Origin: Bacillota bacterium
GTDB taxonomy: Bacteria; Bacillota; Clostridia; Oscillospirales; Ruminococcaceae
Length of the DNA stretch: 64,000 nt
Assembly (NCBI GenBank): GCA_023396225.1
Contig: JAEWWT010000024.1
Span: 124,001 to 188,000 of the forward strand
Direction: 5' to 3'
In this document: one piece after another, positions 52,820 through 61,487 of the stretch
Position numbering within the stretch: position 1 is the stretch's first letter
Layout: every line of letters begins with the position of its first letter
Program-made: the position numbers and the translations under genes
Notes under the pieces: model-generated
What the model saw: only the letters and a program-made list of their open reading frames with translations
Databases searched by the model: none
What the model was told of the DNA's origin: nothing

Positions 52820-52957
52820 ATGAAGCACATTAAGACAATCAATATGGCTAATCTTAAAAAAACTGCTGCTAAGGGCGGCTGCGGCAAATGTCAGGCATCA
52901 TGCCAGTCAGCTTGCAAAACTTCATGCACAGTTGCTAACCAGAAGTGTGAGAAGTAA
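52820..52957 (+). CDS. scfA: Six-cysteine ranthipeptide precursor SCIFF
   Basis: The 45-residue peptide starts MKHIKTINMANLKKTAAKGG and carries exactly six cysteines (21, 24, 28, 32, 36, 43), the SCIFF definition of six cysteines in forty-five residues. TSCTVANQ is the usual conserved tail, with Thr37 matching the residue that receives a thioether from Cys32 in a studied homologue. The ribosome site is TTGGAGGAG. The maturase gene follows 120 bases downstream. It has its own promoter and a hairpin after the stop. The biological role of SCIFF is still poorly understood. Confidence 0.97.
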   Translation: MKHIKTINMANLKKTAAKGGCGKCQASCQSACKTSCTVANQKCEK

Positions 52958-52980
52958 TCTCATTACAGAGATAAAGTTTT

Positions 52981-53000
52981 AAGGGACAGTAATGTCCCTT
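52981..53000 (+). terminator. Partial terminator between scfA and scfB
   Basis: AAGGGACA (52981-52988), loop GTAA, TGTCCCTT (52993-53000), then a T-rich tail. It should let more precursor than maturase be made from one promoter. Confidence 0.7.
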
Positions 53001-53077
53001 ATTTACTTTTTGGGTTTTGTCGTATTATGGTCTATATTTGCATTGTGCAGTGATATTAAATGAGGGATGGTATAAAA

Positions 53078-54448
53078 ATGATACATAAATATAAGCTTAA
53101 TGGATATAACATCGTACTTGATGTAAATAGCGGGGGTGTGCATGTAGTTGACGAGCTTACCTATGACATGCTTGATAATGTAAAGCCGCCGTTTGAATAT
53201 GAGTGCCCTGCAGGTGTTATTGAAAAGCTTATGCGTTTTTATGAAGAGGATGAAATAAAATCCTGCTATAATGAGGTCAAGGAACTTTATAATCAGGAAA
53301 TTCTTTATTCTGAAGATGACTACGAGAAATATGCAAAGTATGCTGTTGCTGCTCCTGTAAAGGCAATGTGCCTGCTTGTAGCTATGGACTGTAATCTCAG
53401 ATGTGAATATTGCTTTGCTTCCACAGGTGACTATGGTCACGGAAGAATGATTATGGATTTCACTACAGGAAAAAAGGCACTTGATTTCCTGCTAGAAAAT
53501 TCAGGTGACAGAGAAAATCTTGAGGTTGACTTCTTTGGCGGAGAGCCGCTTATGAATTTTGATGTCGTAAAACAGCTGGTTGAATATGGCAGATTAAAAG
53601 AAAAAGAGTATAACAAGAATTTCAGATTTACAATGACGACAAACGGTGTTCTTCTTGATGATGAAAAGATGGAGTATCTTAACAAGGAAATGTCAAACAT
53701 AGTTCTTTCAATTGACGGACGTAAGGAAGTCAATGACAGGGTGAGAAGACGTGTTGATGGTACAGGCTGTTACGATAAGATATTGCCTGCTTTCAAAAAA
53801 GTAAAGGATCTTCGTGGTAAACAGAGTTATTATGTAAGAGGAACATTTACAAAGTATAACCTTGATTTCTCAAATGATGTATTCCATCTTTTTGATGAGG
53901 GCTTTGATCAGATTTCCGTTGAGCCTGTTGTTTGCGATTCAAAGGAAAAGTATGCTATTACAGAAGCAGACCTTCCAAGAGTTTTCAGTGAGTATGAACG
54001 TCTTGCACAGCGTATGCTTATTAATGAAAAGAAGGGAAAGAAGTTCAACTTCTTCCATTTCATGCTTGATCTCGATCAGGGACCTTGTGCTATCAAAAGA
54101 TTAAGAGGCTGTTCAAGTGGTAACGAGTATGTTGCTGTAACTACTGAGGGTGATATTTATCCTTGTCATCAGTTTGCTGGAATGACTGATTTCAAGATGG
54201 GTAATGTTTTTGACGGAACGTTTAATACGGAAATGAAAAAGGAATTTGCCGGAGCACATATTTATTCAAAGCCTGAATGTAAAAAATGTTGGGCAAAATT
54301 TTATTGCAGCGGTGGATGTAATGCTAATAACTTTATTTATTCAGGTGATATTCATATTCCGCATAAATTGAGCTGCGAGATTCAGAAGAAGAGACTTGAA
54401 TGTGCGATCATGATTAAAGCAGCACACGCAAGCGAAGAATCAGAATAA
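53078..54448 (+). CDS. scfB: Radical-SAM SPASM maturase forming thioether links in SCIFF
   Basis: The 456-residue enzyme installs sulfur-to-carbon thioether bonds in SCIFF. It has an N-terminal peptide-recognition region (about 1-90), the radical-SAM motif CNLRCEYC (Cys105, 109, 112), FFGGEPLMNFD for SAM binding, and a C-terminal SPASM region with cysteines for auxiliary clusters (CAIKRLRGC, YPCHQF, CKKCWAKFYCSGGCN). The ATG at 53078 follows GAGGGATGG. It is the standard partner of scfA. Confidence 0.97.
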   Translation: MIHKYKLNGYNIVLDVNSGGVHVVDELTYDMLDNVKPPFEYECPAGVIEKLMRFYEEDEIKSCYNEVKELYNQEILYSEDDYEKYAKYAVAAPVKAMCLLVAMDCNLRCEYCFASTGDYGHGRMIMDFTTGKKALDFLLENSGDRENLEVDFFGGEPLMNFDVVKQLVEYGRLKEKEYNKNFRFTMTTNGVLLDDEKMEYLNKEMSNIVLSIDGRKEVNDRVRRRVDGTGCYDKILPAFKKVKDLRGKQSYYVRGTFTKYNLDFSNDVFHLFDEGFDQISVEPVVCDSKEKYAITEADLPRVFSEYERLAQRMLINEKKGKKFNFFHFMLDLDQGPCAIKRLRGCSSGNEYVAVTTEGDIYPCHQFAGMTDFKMGNVFDGTFNTEMKKEFAGAHIYSKPECKKCWAKFYCSGGCNANNFIYSGDIHIPHKLSCEIQKKRLECAIMIKAAHASEESE

Positions 54449-54458
54449 AACTAATTTT

Positions 54459-54492
54459 AAACACAGTTTATTTAAAGAGATAAACTGTGTTT
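54459..54492 (+). terminator. Terminator of scfB
   Basis: AAACACAGTTTAT (54459-54471) pairs with ATAAACTGTGTTT (54480-54492) around eight bases, followed by T. Confidence 0.9.
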
Positions 54493-54526
54493 TTTATAAT
54501 AATAAACATGAAATTTGTTTCAGATA

Positions 54527-54570
54527 TTGACCTTTGAAAAAAAGTGTGGTAAATTAGTTATAGGTAACTT
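54527..54570 (+). promoter_or_regulatory. Promoter and small dyad of the TetR gene
   Basis: TTGACC (54527-54532), 17 bases, TAAATT (54550-54555). AGTTA-TAGG-TAACT, a short perfect dyad, lies over the expected transcription start and could be an autoregulatory operator. Confidence 0.5.
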
Positions 54571-54591
54571 ATATATAGGAGATGCTAAGTA

Positions 54592-55194
54592 ATGACCGAA
54601 CGTGAAATAAGCACACCTCAGCAGCAGAGGTCTATTGATAAAAAAAACAGAATCCTGAAGGCAGGATATGATTTGATCTGCAGAAAGGGATATTATAATA
54701 CAAATACAGCTGAAATAGCAAAAGCAGCTGGGGTTTCTACAGGGATACTGTATCGTTACTTCAAGGATAAAAGAGACATATTTATTCAGGCCTTGGAGGA
54801 TACTTTTTCCTCATTTCCAACATCTGCCTTTGAAAAGCTTGATAAGTTTAATAAGAGTGATATGCACTCTTTGGTAAACTTTTTTGTTGAATACACTCTT
54901 GAATATCATAAAATGGATCAAAAAGCTTATAAGGAACTTGTTGCTTTGTCTAATACTGATACAGAAATTCAGAATTTATTTGAAGTTGCAATCAGTAAAA
55001 ACGTTGATTTTTTTGTAGAAACACTACCTAAAATGGGTATTACACAGGATAAATTAAAGGAAAGAATTAAATTATCTTATTATCTGATAGAAGATTATGT
55101 TCATGAATACACATTTTACCCTAACAATGAAATTGATTATAATTTTATGAAAGAAATAATAATTGATACTGTTATATTTATTCTTACAAAATAA
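54592..55194 (+). CDS. TetR/AcrR-family transcriptional regulator
   Basis: The 200-residue regulator has an N-terminal TetR helix-turn-helix (about 20-65: RILKAGYDLICRKGYYNTNTAE, AGVSTGILYRYFKDKRDIF) and a helical ligand domain. The ligand and targets are unknown; no transporter gene is adjacent. TAGGAGATG precedes the ATG. It is monocistronic and convergent with the peptidoglycan-binding cluster. Confidence 0.92.
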   Translation: MTEREISTPQQQRSIDKKNRILKAGYDLICRKGYYNTNTAEIAKAAGVSTGILYRYFKDKRDIFIQALEDTFSSFPTSAFEKLDKFNKSDMHSLVNFFVEYTLEYHKMDQKAYKELVALSNTDTEIQNLFEVAISKNVDFFVETLPKMGITQDKLKERIKLSYYLIEDYVHEYTFYPNNEIDYNFMKEIIIDTVIFILTK

Positions 55195-55226
55195 ATACGG
55201 ATGCCTTTTTCAGCGCATCCGTATTT
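55193..55226. terminator. Bidirectional terminator between TetR and PG-binding cluster
   Basis: AAATACGGATGC (55193-55204) pairs with GCATCCGTATTT (55215-55226) around ten bases, followed by T in the plus direction. Confidence 0.9.
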
Positions 55227-55228
55227 TT

Positions 55229-55750
55229 TTATTTGCCGGCATGAATATTATATAGGTTAGCAATATCATTCCAGCTCTCAAGGTCTAATATTCCGTCTGG
55301 CGGATTTCCTACAATAATCTGAAGCTTTTTAATTTCATTCATTGTTTCTGTATCATATACACCATTAACAGCTAATGTATTGATATTATTGTAATATCGG
55401 GAAATTGTATTAATCATTGCCTGCAGAATATAAATATAGTCTCCTTTATCCATATAATTAATTTTATAGTCTGATGACGGGAACACCTTTATTTTATATG
55501 GACCAAGAAAGTACGGCGTCACCTCATCGTTATATATAGTGACAATCTTGTCGAAAGTATCTTTATCAACTGCACCGGTTTCAGGAAGTCCGTATTCCTT
55601 CTGAAAAGATTTTACAGCATTGCGTGTGTCATCCCCATAAATGCCGTCAGGAACTATAGCCGGTATGGCAGGATTGATAAAGGAAATACCTCTGAGGTAA
55701 CTTTGTATTTCATATATGTAGTCCCTTTTATCTTGATTTGTAAATGCCAT
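55229..55750 (-). CDS. Signal-less protein with two peptidoglycan-binding domains
   Basis: The 173-residue protein consists of two PG_binding_1-type units: about 8-75 (IQSYLRGIS, PDGIYGDDTRNAVKSFQKEYGLPETGAVDKDTF) and about 98-168 (LQAMINTISRYYNNINTLAVNGVYDTETMNEIKKLQ). There is no signal peptide or membrane helix. It is the last gene of a three-gene minus-strand cluster, with ATGGAGG upstream. Binding of wall fragments is expected from the domain; the biological role is unknown. Confidence 0.88.
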   Translation of the reverse strand: MAFTNQDKRDYIYEIQSYLRGISFINPAIPAIVPDGIYGDDTRNAVKSFQKEYGLPETGAVDKDTFDKIVTIYNDEVTPYFLGPYKIKVFPSSDYKINYMDKGDYIYILQAMINTISRYYNNINTLAVNGVYDTETMNEIKKLQIIVGNPPDGILDLESWNDIANLYNIHAGK

Positions 55751-55786
55751 TTCTAACCTCCATTATATTAATATCAATCATCATAG

Positions 55787-57178
55787 TTAAGAAATAGTAT
55801 AGCCAGGGAACTGCCCGGGCTGCTTATCGTAACCAGATTTCAGATCTGAATATAAACTTGATATGCGGTTCCAGGATTCGGCACCAACAGAACCCGTCTG
55901 AGGTAAGCCAAACTGTTTTTGGAAAGCCGTTACCGCCTGTTTTGTAATTGGTCCATAGTAACCCGTAGCACTCACCTCAGGGATATTTGGATATGTCTTA
56001 TGGATATACGACAGATACCCCTGAAGGGCCTTTACATATTCGTTTGTTATTCCTTCAGCTAGAATTGATCCAGGATAAAGGACGAGTCTCTCATATTCGA
56101 TATTTTCTGGTACATTTTCTACTATTCCGGCATATACGTTGTAAATGTCATCCCATGTCGAATTATCTATTATACCTGTAGCAGGCAGTTCATAAATCTC
56201 CTGAAATGCTTTTACTGCATCTACTGTCGGTTGGTCAAAGTCACCTGTTATAGTAATAATTGGAAAGTCATTGTGGTATGAGCTTATTACAGCAAGATAA
56301 TACTGAACGAACTTGACAATATCACCTGTATCTCCAAATTGAATTGCCTTTGAATACTGATGCTCTGGCTTGGATGGAGCAACCACTTCTGAATTAAGTT
56401 TTGCAAGGTTCTTGATGCTCATGTTGATAAATTTAATCTTATACCATGTAGACTTATCAACAACTCCTGTCTGGGGAAGATTAAATATTTTTTGAAATTC
56501 TTTTACAGCCTGTTCTGTACTTGCTGCAAATACTCCGTCAACGGGATAGATTTTCGGAATGGCAGAATAGTTTCTTGAAATTCTGTTAAGTTGTATCTGA
56601 ATAGTACGCACTTCTTCACCTGCAGATCCGATATCAAGAGGAGTGCCTGGATATGTAGGAATATTAGTGTTTATTGGAGCGTTTTTCACTATATTAATGT
56701 TGTCTCCATAATAATTTGTAATTATTTCATTTGGTGTCAGACCTTGATTTGCGAGTTCATCTGTACCCCACTGTGAAAGTTCTCTGTACTGCACTTGACC
56801 TTCGTCGTTATAAGGCTCAACGCTATTTTGTTTTACAAGATAGTCGTTAAATGACTCATCAACTATATCACTTATTGGTATGAAAAAATCTCTGCCGTCG
56901 ATATAATTGTGATCATACTGAGTGTTGTTCGTTAAATCAAAATCGTATCCTTTTGAACGATACCATTCAGTGCATACTCTATTAAGGGCGTATGATATAA
57001 TTGCATAAACATTTGCTCGTATAACGTTTTCGGGCCATGTAGGATAAATTTCACTGCATGCAACGTTTTTAATATAATACGGAAAGTCCACTGTTACATT
57101 TCTTGCTTTTGTATCATCCGGAGCGCCAAGATGAACAGTGATTTTTTCCGGGATAAAAGGAAGATTGGTGTCAGACAT
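55787..57178 (-). CDS. SpoIID-like domain fused to three peptidoglycan-binding domains, no signal peptide
   Basis: The 463-residue protein starts with a SpoIID/LytB-like domain (about 1-170): YIKNVACSEIYPTWPENVIRA parallels the SpoIID segment bearing the catalytic glutamate, here Glu43, and RELSQWGTDELANQGLTPNEI with NYYGDN parallels the SpoIID C-terminal block. Three PG_binding_1 units follow (about 180-255, 280-350, 375-445), each ending in a GxxDxxTW pattern. SpoIID is a lytic transglycosylase of spore engulfment, but that protein is membrane-anchored, whereas this one lacks any signal. AAAGGAGCGG precedes the ATG. The domain call is from reading, moderately sure. Confidence 0.82.
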   Translation of the reverse strand: MSDTNLPFIPEKITVHLGAPDDTKARNVTVDFPYYIKNVACSEIYPTWPENVIRANVYAIISYALNRVCTEWYRSKGYDFDLTNNTQYDHNYIDGRDFFIPISDIVDESFNDYLVKQNSVEPYNDEGQVQYRELSQWGTDELANQGLTPNEIITNYYGDNINIVKNAPINTNIPTYPGTPLDIGSAGEEVRTIQIQLNRISRNYSAIPKIYPVDGVFAASTEQAVKEFQKIFNLPQTGVVDKSTWYKIKFINMSIKNLAKLNSEVVAPSKPEHQYSKAIQFGDTGDIVKFVQYYLAVISSYHNDFPIITITGDFDQPTVDAVKAFQEIYELPATGIIDNSTWDDIYNVYAGIVENVPENIEYERLVLYPGSILAEGITNEYVKALQGYLSYIHKTYPNIPEVSATGYYGPITKQAVTAFQKQFGLPQTGSVGAESWNRISSLYSDLKSGYDKQPGQFPGYTIS

Positions 57179-57193
57179 TTTATCCGCTCCTTT

Positions 57194-58237
57194 CTACTTG
57201 CATGAAATTGCAGACTGTGTATCTTCTGGCGTATATTCAGGAAGCGGAACAAGCTGGAATGGCTGAATTGATTTTACTTCAGCAAAAATAGGAACATCAA
57301 GTTTTTCTTCAGGATAAAAGCCCTGTGCCTCAACCCTTATGATATATGTTGCATATGGCTGGACTTCTGTATTTTCTTTTTCCTCGGAGTATTTTTTGGG
57401 CGGTGCAGGAAGGGAAATAGTTTTAGTTTTTCCGCTTTTATCTGTTGTCAAAGCTTTAATGAGAATTGAGTTCCCATTTCTTTTTTGTAAAACAATTACT
57501 GTTGCATCTTCAATAGGAATTGCCTGATTGGATACATAGGTTTCAATTTGCAGATATCCAATTTCACTGTCAGGAGTTGTCATGTTATAATTGTCATCAT
57601 TTTTTTTAATTTCTTCATCAGGTTCTTTAACAGGTATGATTGCTGACCGCATGATATCAAGCTCTCTCTGAACCTCGTCTGGAACTGGAATATTAGGCGG
57701 CTTTGGCATATCAATGTCATTATTTTCTGTGAACATATCTATGCACAAATAATTATTGTTTGCAGTTTCAGTAGTAACATCTTGAACTGTTTTTTCTTCC
57801 TGCCCAAAAGTTATTTGGTTTGATGGCACTTCGTTGACTGCTTCGTTCATTATCTCTTGAGGGGAACGGAATTTAGGCACTGCCATGGTTTGAGATGGTG
57901 TTTTTTCAATAGGCTTTATTGGTGTATATTCATGTGATGGATATGCAGGGAATTTGACAAAGCCCTGTTCTGCTTTGTCAATAATTTGTTTAGAATAATT
58001 ATAAGTACCATTAGGGATATTAATTTCATCATTGGTATCTTGTCTCATAACTGGCGGAATGCTGGTTGGGGAAGAATTAATAGGGTTGATAGGAACTGTC
58101 CCGTTGATTTCTGTTTTAGAAACAGCCGGTATATTGTTGATAACCGAAGTTTGTTTCATTTGTTGGTCACGGTAAATTCGCATCATTTCATCCTTGTATC
58201 GTTGGGCCATTTTGTCCAGATTTTTATCATTGTACAT
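57194..58237 (-). CDS. Unknown protein with long disordered region and C-terminal carboxypeptidase-regulatory-like domain
   Basis: The 347-residue protein begins with a charged helix (LDKMAQRYKDEMMRIYRDQQ), continues with about 190 residues rich in Pro, Asn, Thr and Glu that look disordered, and ends with a beta-sandwich-like domain (about 230-335: GYLQIETYVSNQAIPIEDATVIVL, TDKSGKTKTISLPAPP, YIIRVEAQGFYPEEKLDVPI) typical of carboxypeptidase-regulatory or CnaB-like folds. No signal peptide is present. It is first in the cluster with the two PG-binding proteins, 16 bases before the next gene. The ATG at 58237 lies 13 bases after AGAAAGG. It may be a scaffold; function unknown. Confidence 0.75.
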   Translation of the reverse strand: MYNDKNLDKMAQRYKDEMMRIYRDQQMKQTSVINNIPAVSKTEINGTVPINPINSSPTSIPPVMRQDTNDEINIPNGTYNYSKQIIDKAEQGFVKFPAYPSHEYTPIKPIEKTPSQTMAVPKFRSPQEIMNEAVNEVPSNQITFGQEEKTVQDVTTETANNNYLCIDMFTENNDIDMPKPPNIPVPDEVQRELDIMRSAIIPVKEPDEEIKKNDDNYNMTTPDSEIGYLQIETYVSNQAIPIEDATVIVLQKRNGNSILIKALTTDKSGKTKTISLPAPPKKYSEEKENTEVQPYATYIIRVEAQGFYPEEKLDVPIFAEVKSIQPFQLVPLPEYTPEDTQSAISCK

Positions 58238-58582
58238 TTTTATAACCATACCTTTCTGAGTTTTGTTTGTCTGCAAATTGAATGATTTCAATTAAGCAAA
58301 TCGAGGCGATAGCATTGCGGTGGAAAAAAGAAGCAAAAATTTTAGATTGAAGGATATATTTTTCAATCTTTTTTCTCCAAAATGCTTTTGTATAATTGTA
58401 TTAACATATCAACAAAATAATTACTTATTGGAATTAATAATTGTTTGACAAAATAAAGAAATAAAAATAAAGATGATTGTTGATGTTAATAGTTGAAAAA
58501 ATAAATATTATGTGTTATACTATATGGGTGTATTTATATTTTACTGTTTTTGTATATTATGTTTCGGAGGTGTAAAGCGGCA
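58238..58582. promoter_or_regulatory. Divergent intergenic region with hairpin and plus-strand promoter
   Basis: TTGAAA (58493-58498), 17 bases, TATACT (58516-58521) is a promoter for the gene at 58583; TTGACA (58445-58450) with TAAAGA is a second, weaker candidate. AGATTGAA (58344-58351) and TTCAATCT (58362-58369) form a hairpin with T-runs on both strands. I find no convincing sigma-A promoter for the minus-strand cluster. Confidence 0.6.
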
Positions 58583-60241
58583 ATGAGAAATGCATGGTTT
58601 GTTATCAGTGACAATAATAATTTGCATAAAATGGAATTATCTAAAACACTTCTGCACTTTATTGAATTTGACTTTACATATTTCTGGGAACAGTGTATTG
58701 AAGCAGGAAAAAATGCAAGAAAAACTGGAAGGCTCCCACAGAGCCAGCTTTCTATTGCTAAAAATGCTATAGTAAAATGTCATCCTTATGTTGACGCATG
58801 TATACACATGGATTTTGACAGTATTGCTATTGACTGCATTATTGAATATATTTGCAAGTCCGAAAATATTGGGCTTGAAGAATTGTGGGCAAGATGTATC
58901 TCCCCGAAAAACCTTTATGAAAAGGCTATATTCAAGCGTATTTCTGAGTATAAAACCAACAGGGCAATTAATCAGTGGGTAAACATCGTAAGAATGAGGG
59001 ATTACGCAAAACAGAAGCTTGAGTTTATTTTTGACAGTGAAGACGGTAAGGCTGAAGCTGATGATATATACAGAACAAGAAAAGAATACTTTGATCTTGC
59101 TTTTTCTGTTGCAGCAAATGAAACAGGAATGCCCACATATGAATTGCCGTATGTAAAGGTATATAATCCTGCGCTCATGCCTGAAGCTTCGTTCATGATG
59201 AGCAAGGTTTCAAAGGCTATTTACAGAAGAATTTCAGATAAAATGGTAAATGTGAGTTTTCCTGTATACAAGGGTGTCAATGATCAGATGCGTGACAGAA
59301 TGGCGCTTGATGCTTTTTCTTACGTAAAGACTCTTTCCCGTCCTGCTGAAAATGAGATGAAGCTTGCAGTAGAGGCTGTTAAGGATTTTCCTGAAACAAT
59401 ATATATGCCGAGCAGTTTCAAGGCAATTATTGACCTTGAGTTTGATCTTATGTTTGAGGATAAATTGTATTTCCGAAAATGTGCAATGTGCGGAAGATAC
59501 TATGTAGAAGAAAGTTCTTATGATAAACCGTACTGTAGCAGGGTGAACAGTTCTGGAAAAACCTGTCGTCAGACTTACGAAGCGCAGAATGCTGAAAAGG
59601 CTGTGGATGAATCTATTTCTGAAAAGAAGATTGTTGTAGCAGATTCTATTTCTGTTGACCTTGAGAAGAGATGTCAGAAGATTTATAACTCTTTATATAA
59701 AAAAGTCGGAAAGATTATGAATGAGCAGGAATTCAAGGAATGGTCACAATATCTTTCCAATATGAAGCGAAACATTAAGATTGGAGAAGCTACTATTGAA
59801 GTGCTTGTAGATTTTCTTGATTATTCTGAAAAAATGTACGGGGAAGTCAAGTCTGTCGGCAGACCAAAGAGCCTAAAACACAAAACAGAAACTGAAATAC
59901 AGTCAGATGAGTTTTTCAATAATCTTCTTAAACAGAATAAAGAGATAAAACAAAAGGTAGTTGAAAATACGGAAACAGAGTTTGAAAATCAGATTACTGC
60001 AAAAGATAAATCAGAAGAAACCAAACAAAAGGCTGTTTCTGTCGTAAAGGCAACAGAGCATTCCAAGCTGAAGCCTTTTGTACCTGAAAGCTTTGATACT
60101 CTGTATGATGCGGTAATGTCATCATGGGCAAAGGAAGCTGATGAAAACAATGAGGATGCTTCTTCTGAGGAAGAGGAACGCCCTAAAAAGCGTGAAATAA
60201 AACTTCCGCAATGGGAAGTTATCAAGCGTGATGTGAAGTAA
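58583..60241 (+). CDS. Unknown protein with zinc-ribbon-like cysteine cluster, possibly DUF6076-like
   Basis: The 552-residue protein is soluble. Its first 300 residues are helical. A cluster at about 305-335, with CAMCGRYY then YCSRV and GKTC, looks like a zinc ribbon or treble clef. The C-terminal 150 residues are charged and repetitive in Glu and Lys. The ATG at 58583 is about ten bases after CGGAGGTG. The zinc motif plus helical body recalls families of unknown function in Clostridia; I cannot assign one with certainty. It is followed by another unknown gene. Confidence 0.8.
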   Translation: MRNAWFVISDNNNLHKMELSKTLLHFIEFDFTYFWEQCIEAGKNARKTGRLPQSQLSIAKNAIVKCHPYVDACIHMDFDSIAIDCIIEYICKSENIGLEELWARCISPKNLYEKAIFKRISEYKTNRAINQWVNIVRMRDYAKQKLEFIFDSEDGKAEADDIYRTRKEYFDLAFSVAANETGMPTYELPYVKVYNPALMPEASFMMSKVSKAIYRRISDKMVNVSFPVYKGVNDQMRDRMALDAFSYVKTLSRPAENEMKLAVEAVKDFPETIYMPSSFKAIIDLEFDLMFEDKLYFRKCAMCGRYYVEESSYDKPYCSRVNSSGKTCRQTYEAQNAEKAVDESISEKKIVVADSISVDLEKRCQKIYNSLYKKVGKIMNEQEFKEWSQYLSNMKRNIKIGEATIEVLVDFLDYSEKMYGEVKSVGRPKSLKHKTETEIQSDEFFNNLLKQNKEIKQKVVENTETEFENQITAKDKSEETKQKAVSVVKATEHSKLKPFVPESFDTLYDAVMSSWAKEADENNEDASSEEEERPKKREIKLPQWEVIKRDVK

Positions 60242-60253
60242 AGCTAATAACAA

Positions 60254-60282
60254 TGATAGAATAGATACTGATAGAATAGATA
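60254..60282 (+). repeat. Short direct duplication before the second unknown gene
   Basis: TGATAGAATAGATA occurs at 60254-60267 and again at 60269-60282, period 15 bases, in the 60-base gap. Confidence 0.85.
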
Positions 60283-60301
60283 TAGTGCAGAGGTGAAAGA
60301 G

Positions 60302-60952
60302 TTGCAGTTTATAAATGAACAGAATGCTATAAATGGCATATCGGACTCAATAATAAAAGGCGGAGTGAGTTTATATAATGCAATAAAATATCTGTATTCA
60401 ATTGCAGAAGAGGATTTTTACAAAGTGAACATCAAGGATGCATTCAAGGTTGTTCTGAATAATATCTTCGATGCGGATTGTTTGCAGGCTCTTGGACTTC
60501 GGATTGATGACAATAGCTGTACAGAAATGCAGGGTGAGGATTATAACAGGACTTTGTCACTGATTGTTTTCAGCCTTGCTGTAAGAATTCCTACACTGAA
60601 AAAAATCAAAAACGGCGAGGACAGTATGACTGATGACCAGCTTTATCAGATTTATACAACAGTTCTTGAAAAGGGCGCAGCTAATTTTAATGATATTATT
60701 GTTGACAGCTATCTTGAAATGAAATATCTTGTAAGGAAGAATAAAAAACTTCCGGCATATACTGCTGACTGGTATAAGGCATATATTTTCACCAATGTAC
60801 CGTCACTGACTGCTATTACAAATAAAAACATGTTTCTTTTAGGGTTTGTTGATGTGCTTTTTGCAATGTTCTATTCTTGTCTTGAGGATGAACTTCATGA
60901 TAAGGTGCTTGAGTATGTTGCTGATTCTGCGAAGGAAGAAGATAAAAATTGA
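60302..60952 (+). CDS. Unknown soluble helical protein, 216 aa
   Basis: I do not recognise this protein. It is mainly helical (ISDSIIKGGVSLYNAIKYLYSIAEEDFY, DYNRTLSLIVFSLAVRIPTL) with one hydrophobic stretch near residues 175-200 (KNMFLLGFVDVLFAMFYSCL) that could be a buried helix. I start at the TTG at 60302 because GAGGTG lies six bases upstream; a GTG at 60293 overlaps that site. It runs between the zinc-cluster gene and aroK with tight spacing, so the three are probably one transcript. Confidence 0.75.
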   Translation: MQFINEQNAINGISDSIIKGGVSLYNAIKYLYSIAEEDFYKVNIKDAFKVVLNNIFDADCLQALGLRIDDNSCTEMQGEDYNRTLSLIVFSLAVRIPTLKKIKNGEDSMTDDQLYQIYTTVLEKGAANFNDIIVDSYLEMKYLVRKNKKLPAYTADWYKAYIFTNVPSLTAITNKNMFLLGFVDVLFAMFYSCLEDELHDKVLEYVADSAKEEDKN

Positions 60953-60969
60953 TTATCGGAGATGATTAT

Positions 60970-61467
60970 TTGCAAACATTATATCTGTGCGGGTTTATGG
61001 GTTGTGGTAAGACAACCATTGGTAGAAGACTTGCAGAAAAGCTTTCACTTCCATATACCGACATGGATGAATATATAACAGAAAATTGTAAAATGTCTGT
61101 TCCGCAGATATTTGAACAGAAGGGCGAGAACTTTTTCAGGCAGGCTGAAACAAATGCTATTGCAGAGCTTTCCAGAAAAGGCGGCATTATTTCCTGCGGC
61201 GGAGGGGCAATGCTCAGGCAGGAAAATGCTGATATTGCCAATAAAAGCGGCGTTGTGGTCTACATAGATGTTGGCTTTGAAATCTGTTACGGAAGGATAT
61301 GTGATGATAAGAACCGCCCGATTGTAGTCGCAAATACTAAGGAACAGCTTTTGGAATTATATAATACACGGTCAGCTGTGTATATGAAAAACAGCAAGAT
61401 TCATGTTTTGGGTGAAGATACACCTGAAAATGTTGTAAAGTTAATTATTGCGGAATTATCCGCTTGA
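60970..61467 (+). CDS. aroK: Shikimate kinase
   Basis: The 165-residue kinase phosphorylates shikimate in aromatic amino acid synthesis. It has Walker A (GFMGCGKTTIGR), the shikimate-binding DMDEYI, FRQAET, and the CGGGAML loop, and the lid arginine in NRPIV. I choose the TTG at 60970, eight bases after GGAG; a TTG at 60949 overlaps the previous gene end. No other shikimate-pathway gene is nearby. Confidence 0.94.
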   Translation: MQTLYLCGFMGCGKTTIGRRLAEKLSLPYTDMDEYITENCKMSVPQIFEQKGENFFRQAETNAIAELSRKGGIISCGGGAMLRQENADIANKSGVVVYIDVGFEICYGRICDDKNRPIVVANTKEQLLELYNTRSAVYMKNSKIHVLGEDTPENVVKLIIAELSA

Positions 61468-61487
61468 ATATTTAGGGGACATAGAAT

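Noticed and set aside
60254..60282. The 14-base duplication as an attachment site or start of a CRISPR array.
   Set aside because: Only two short copies one base apart with no unique spacers and no integrase or cas gene nearby.
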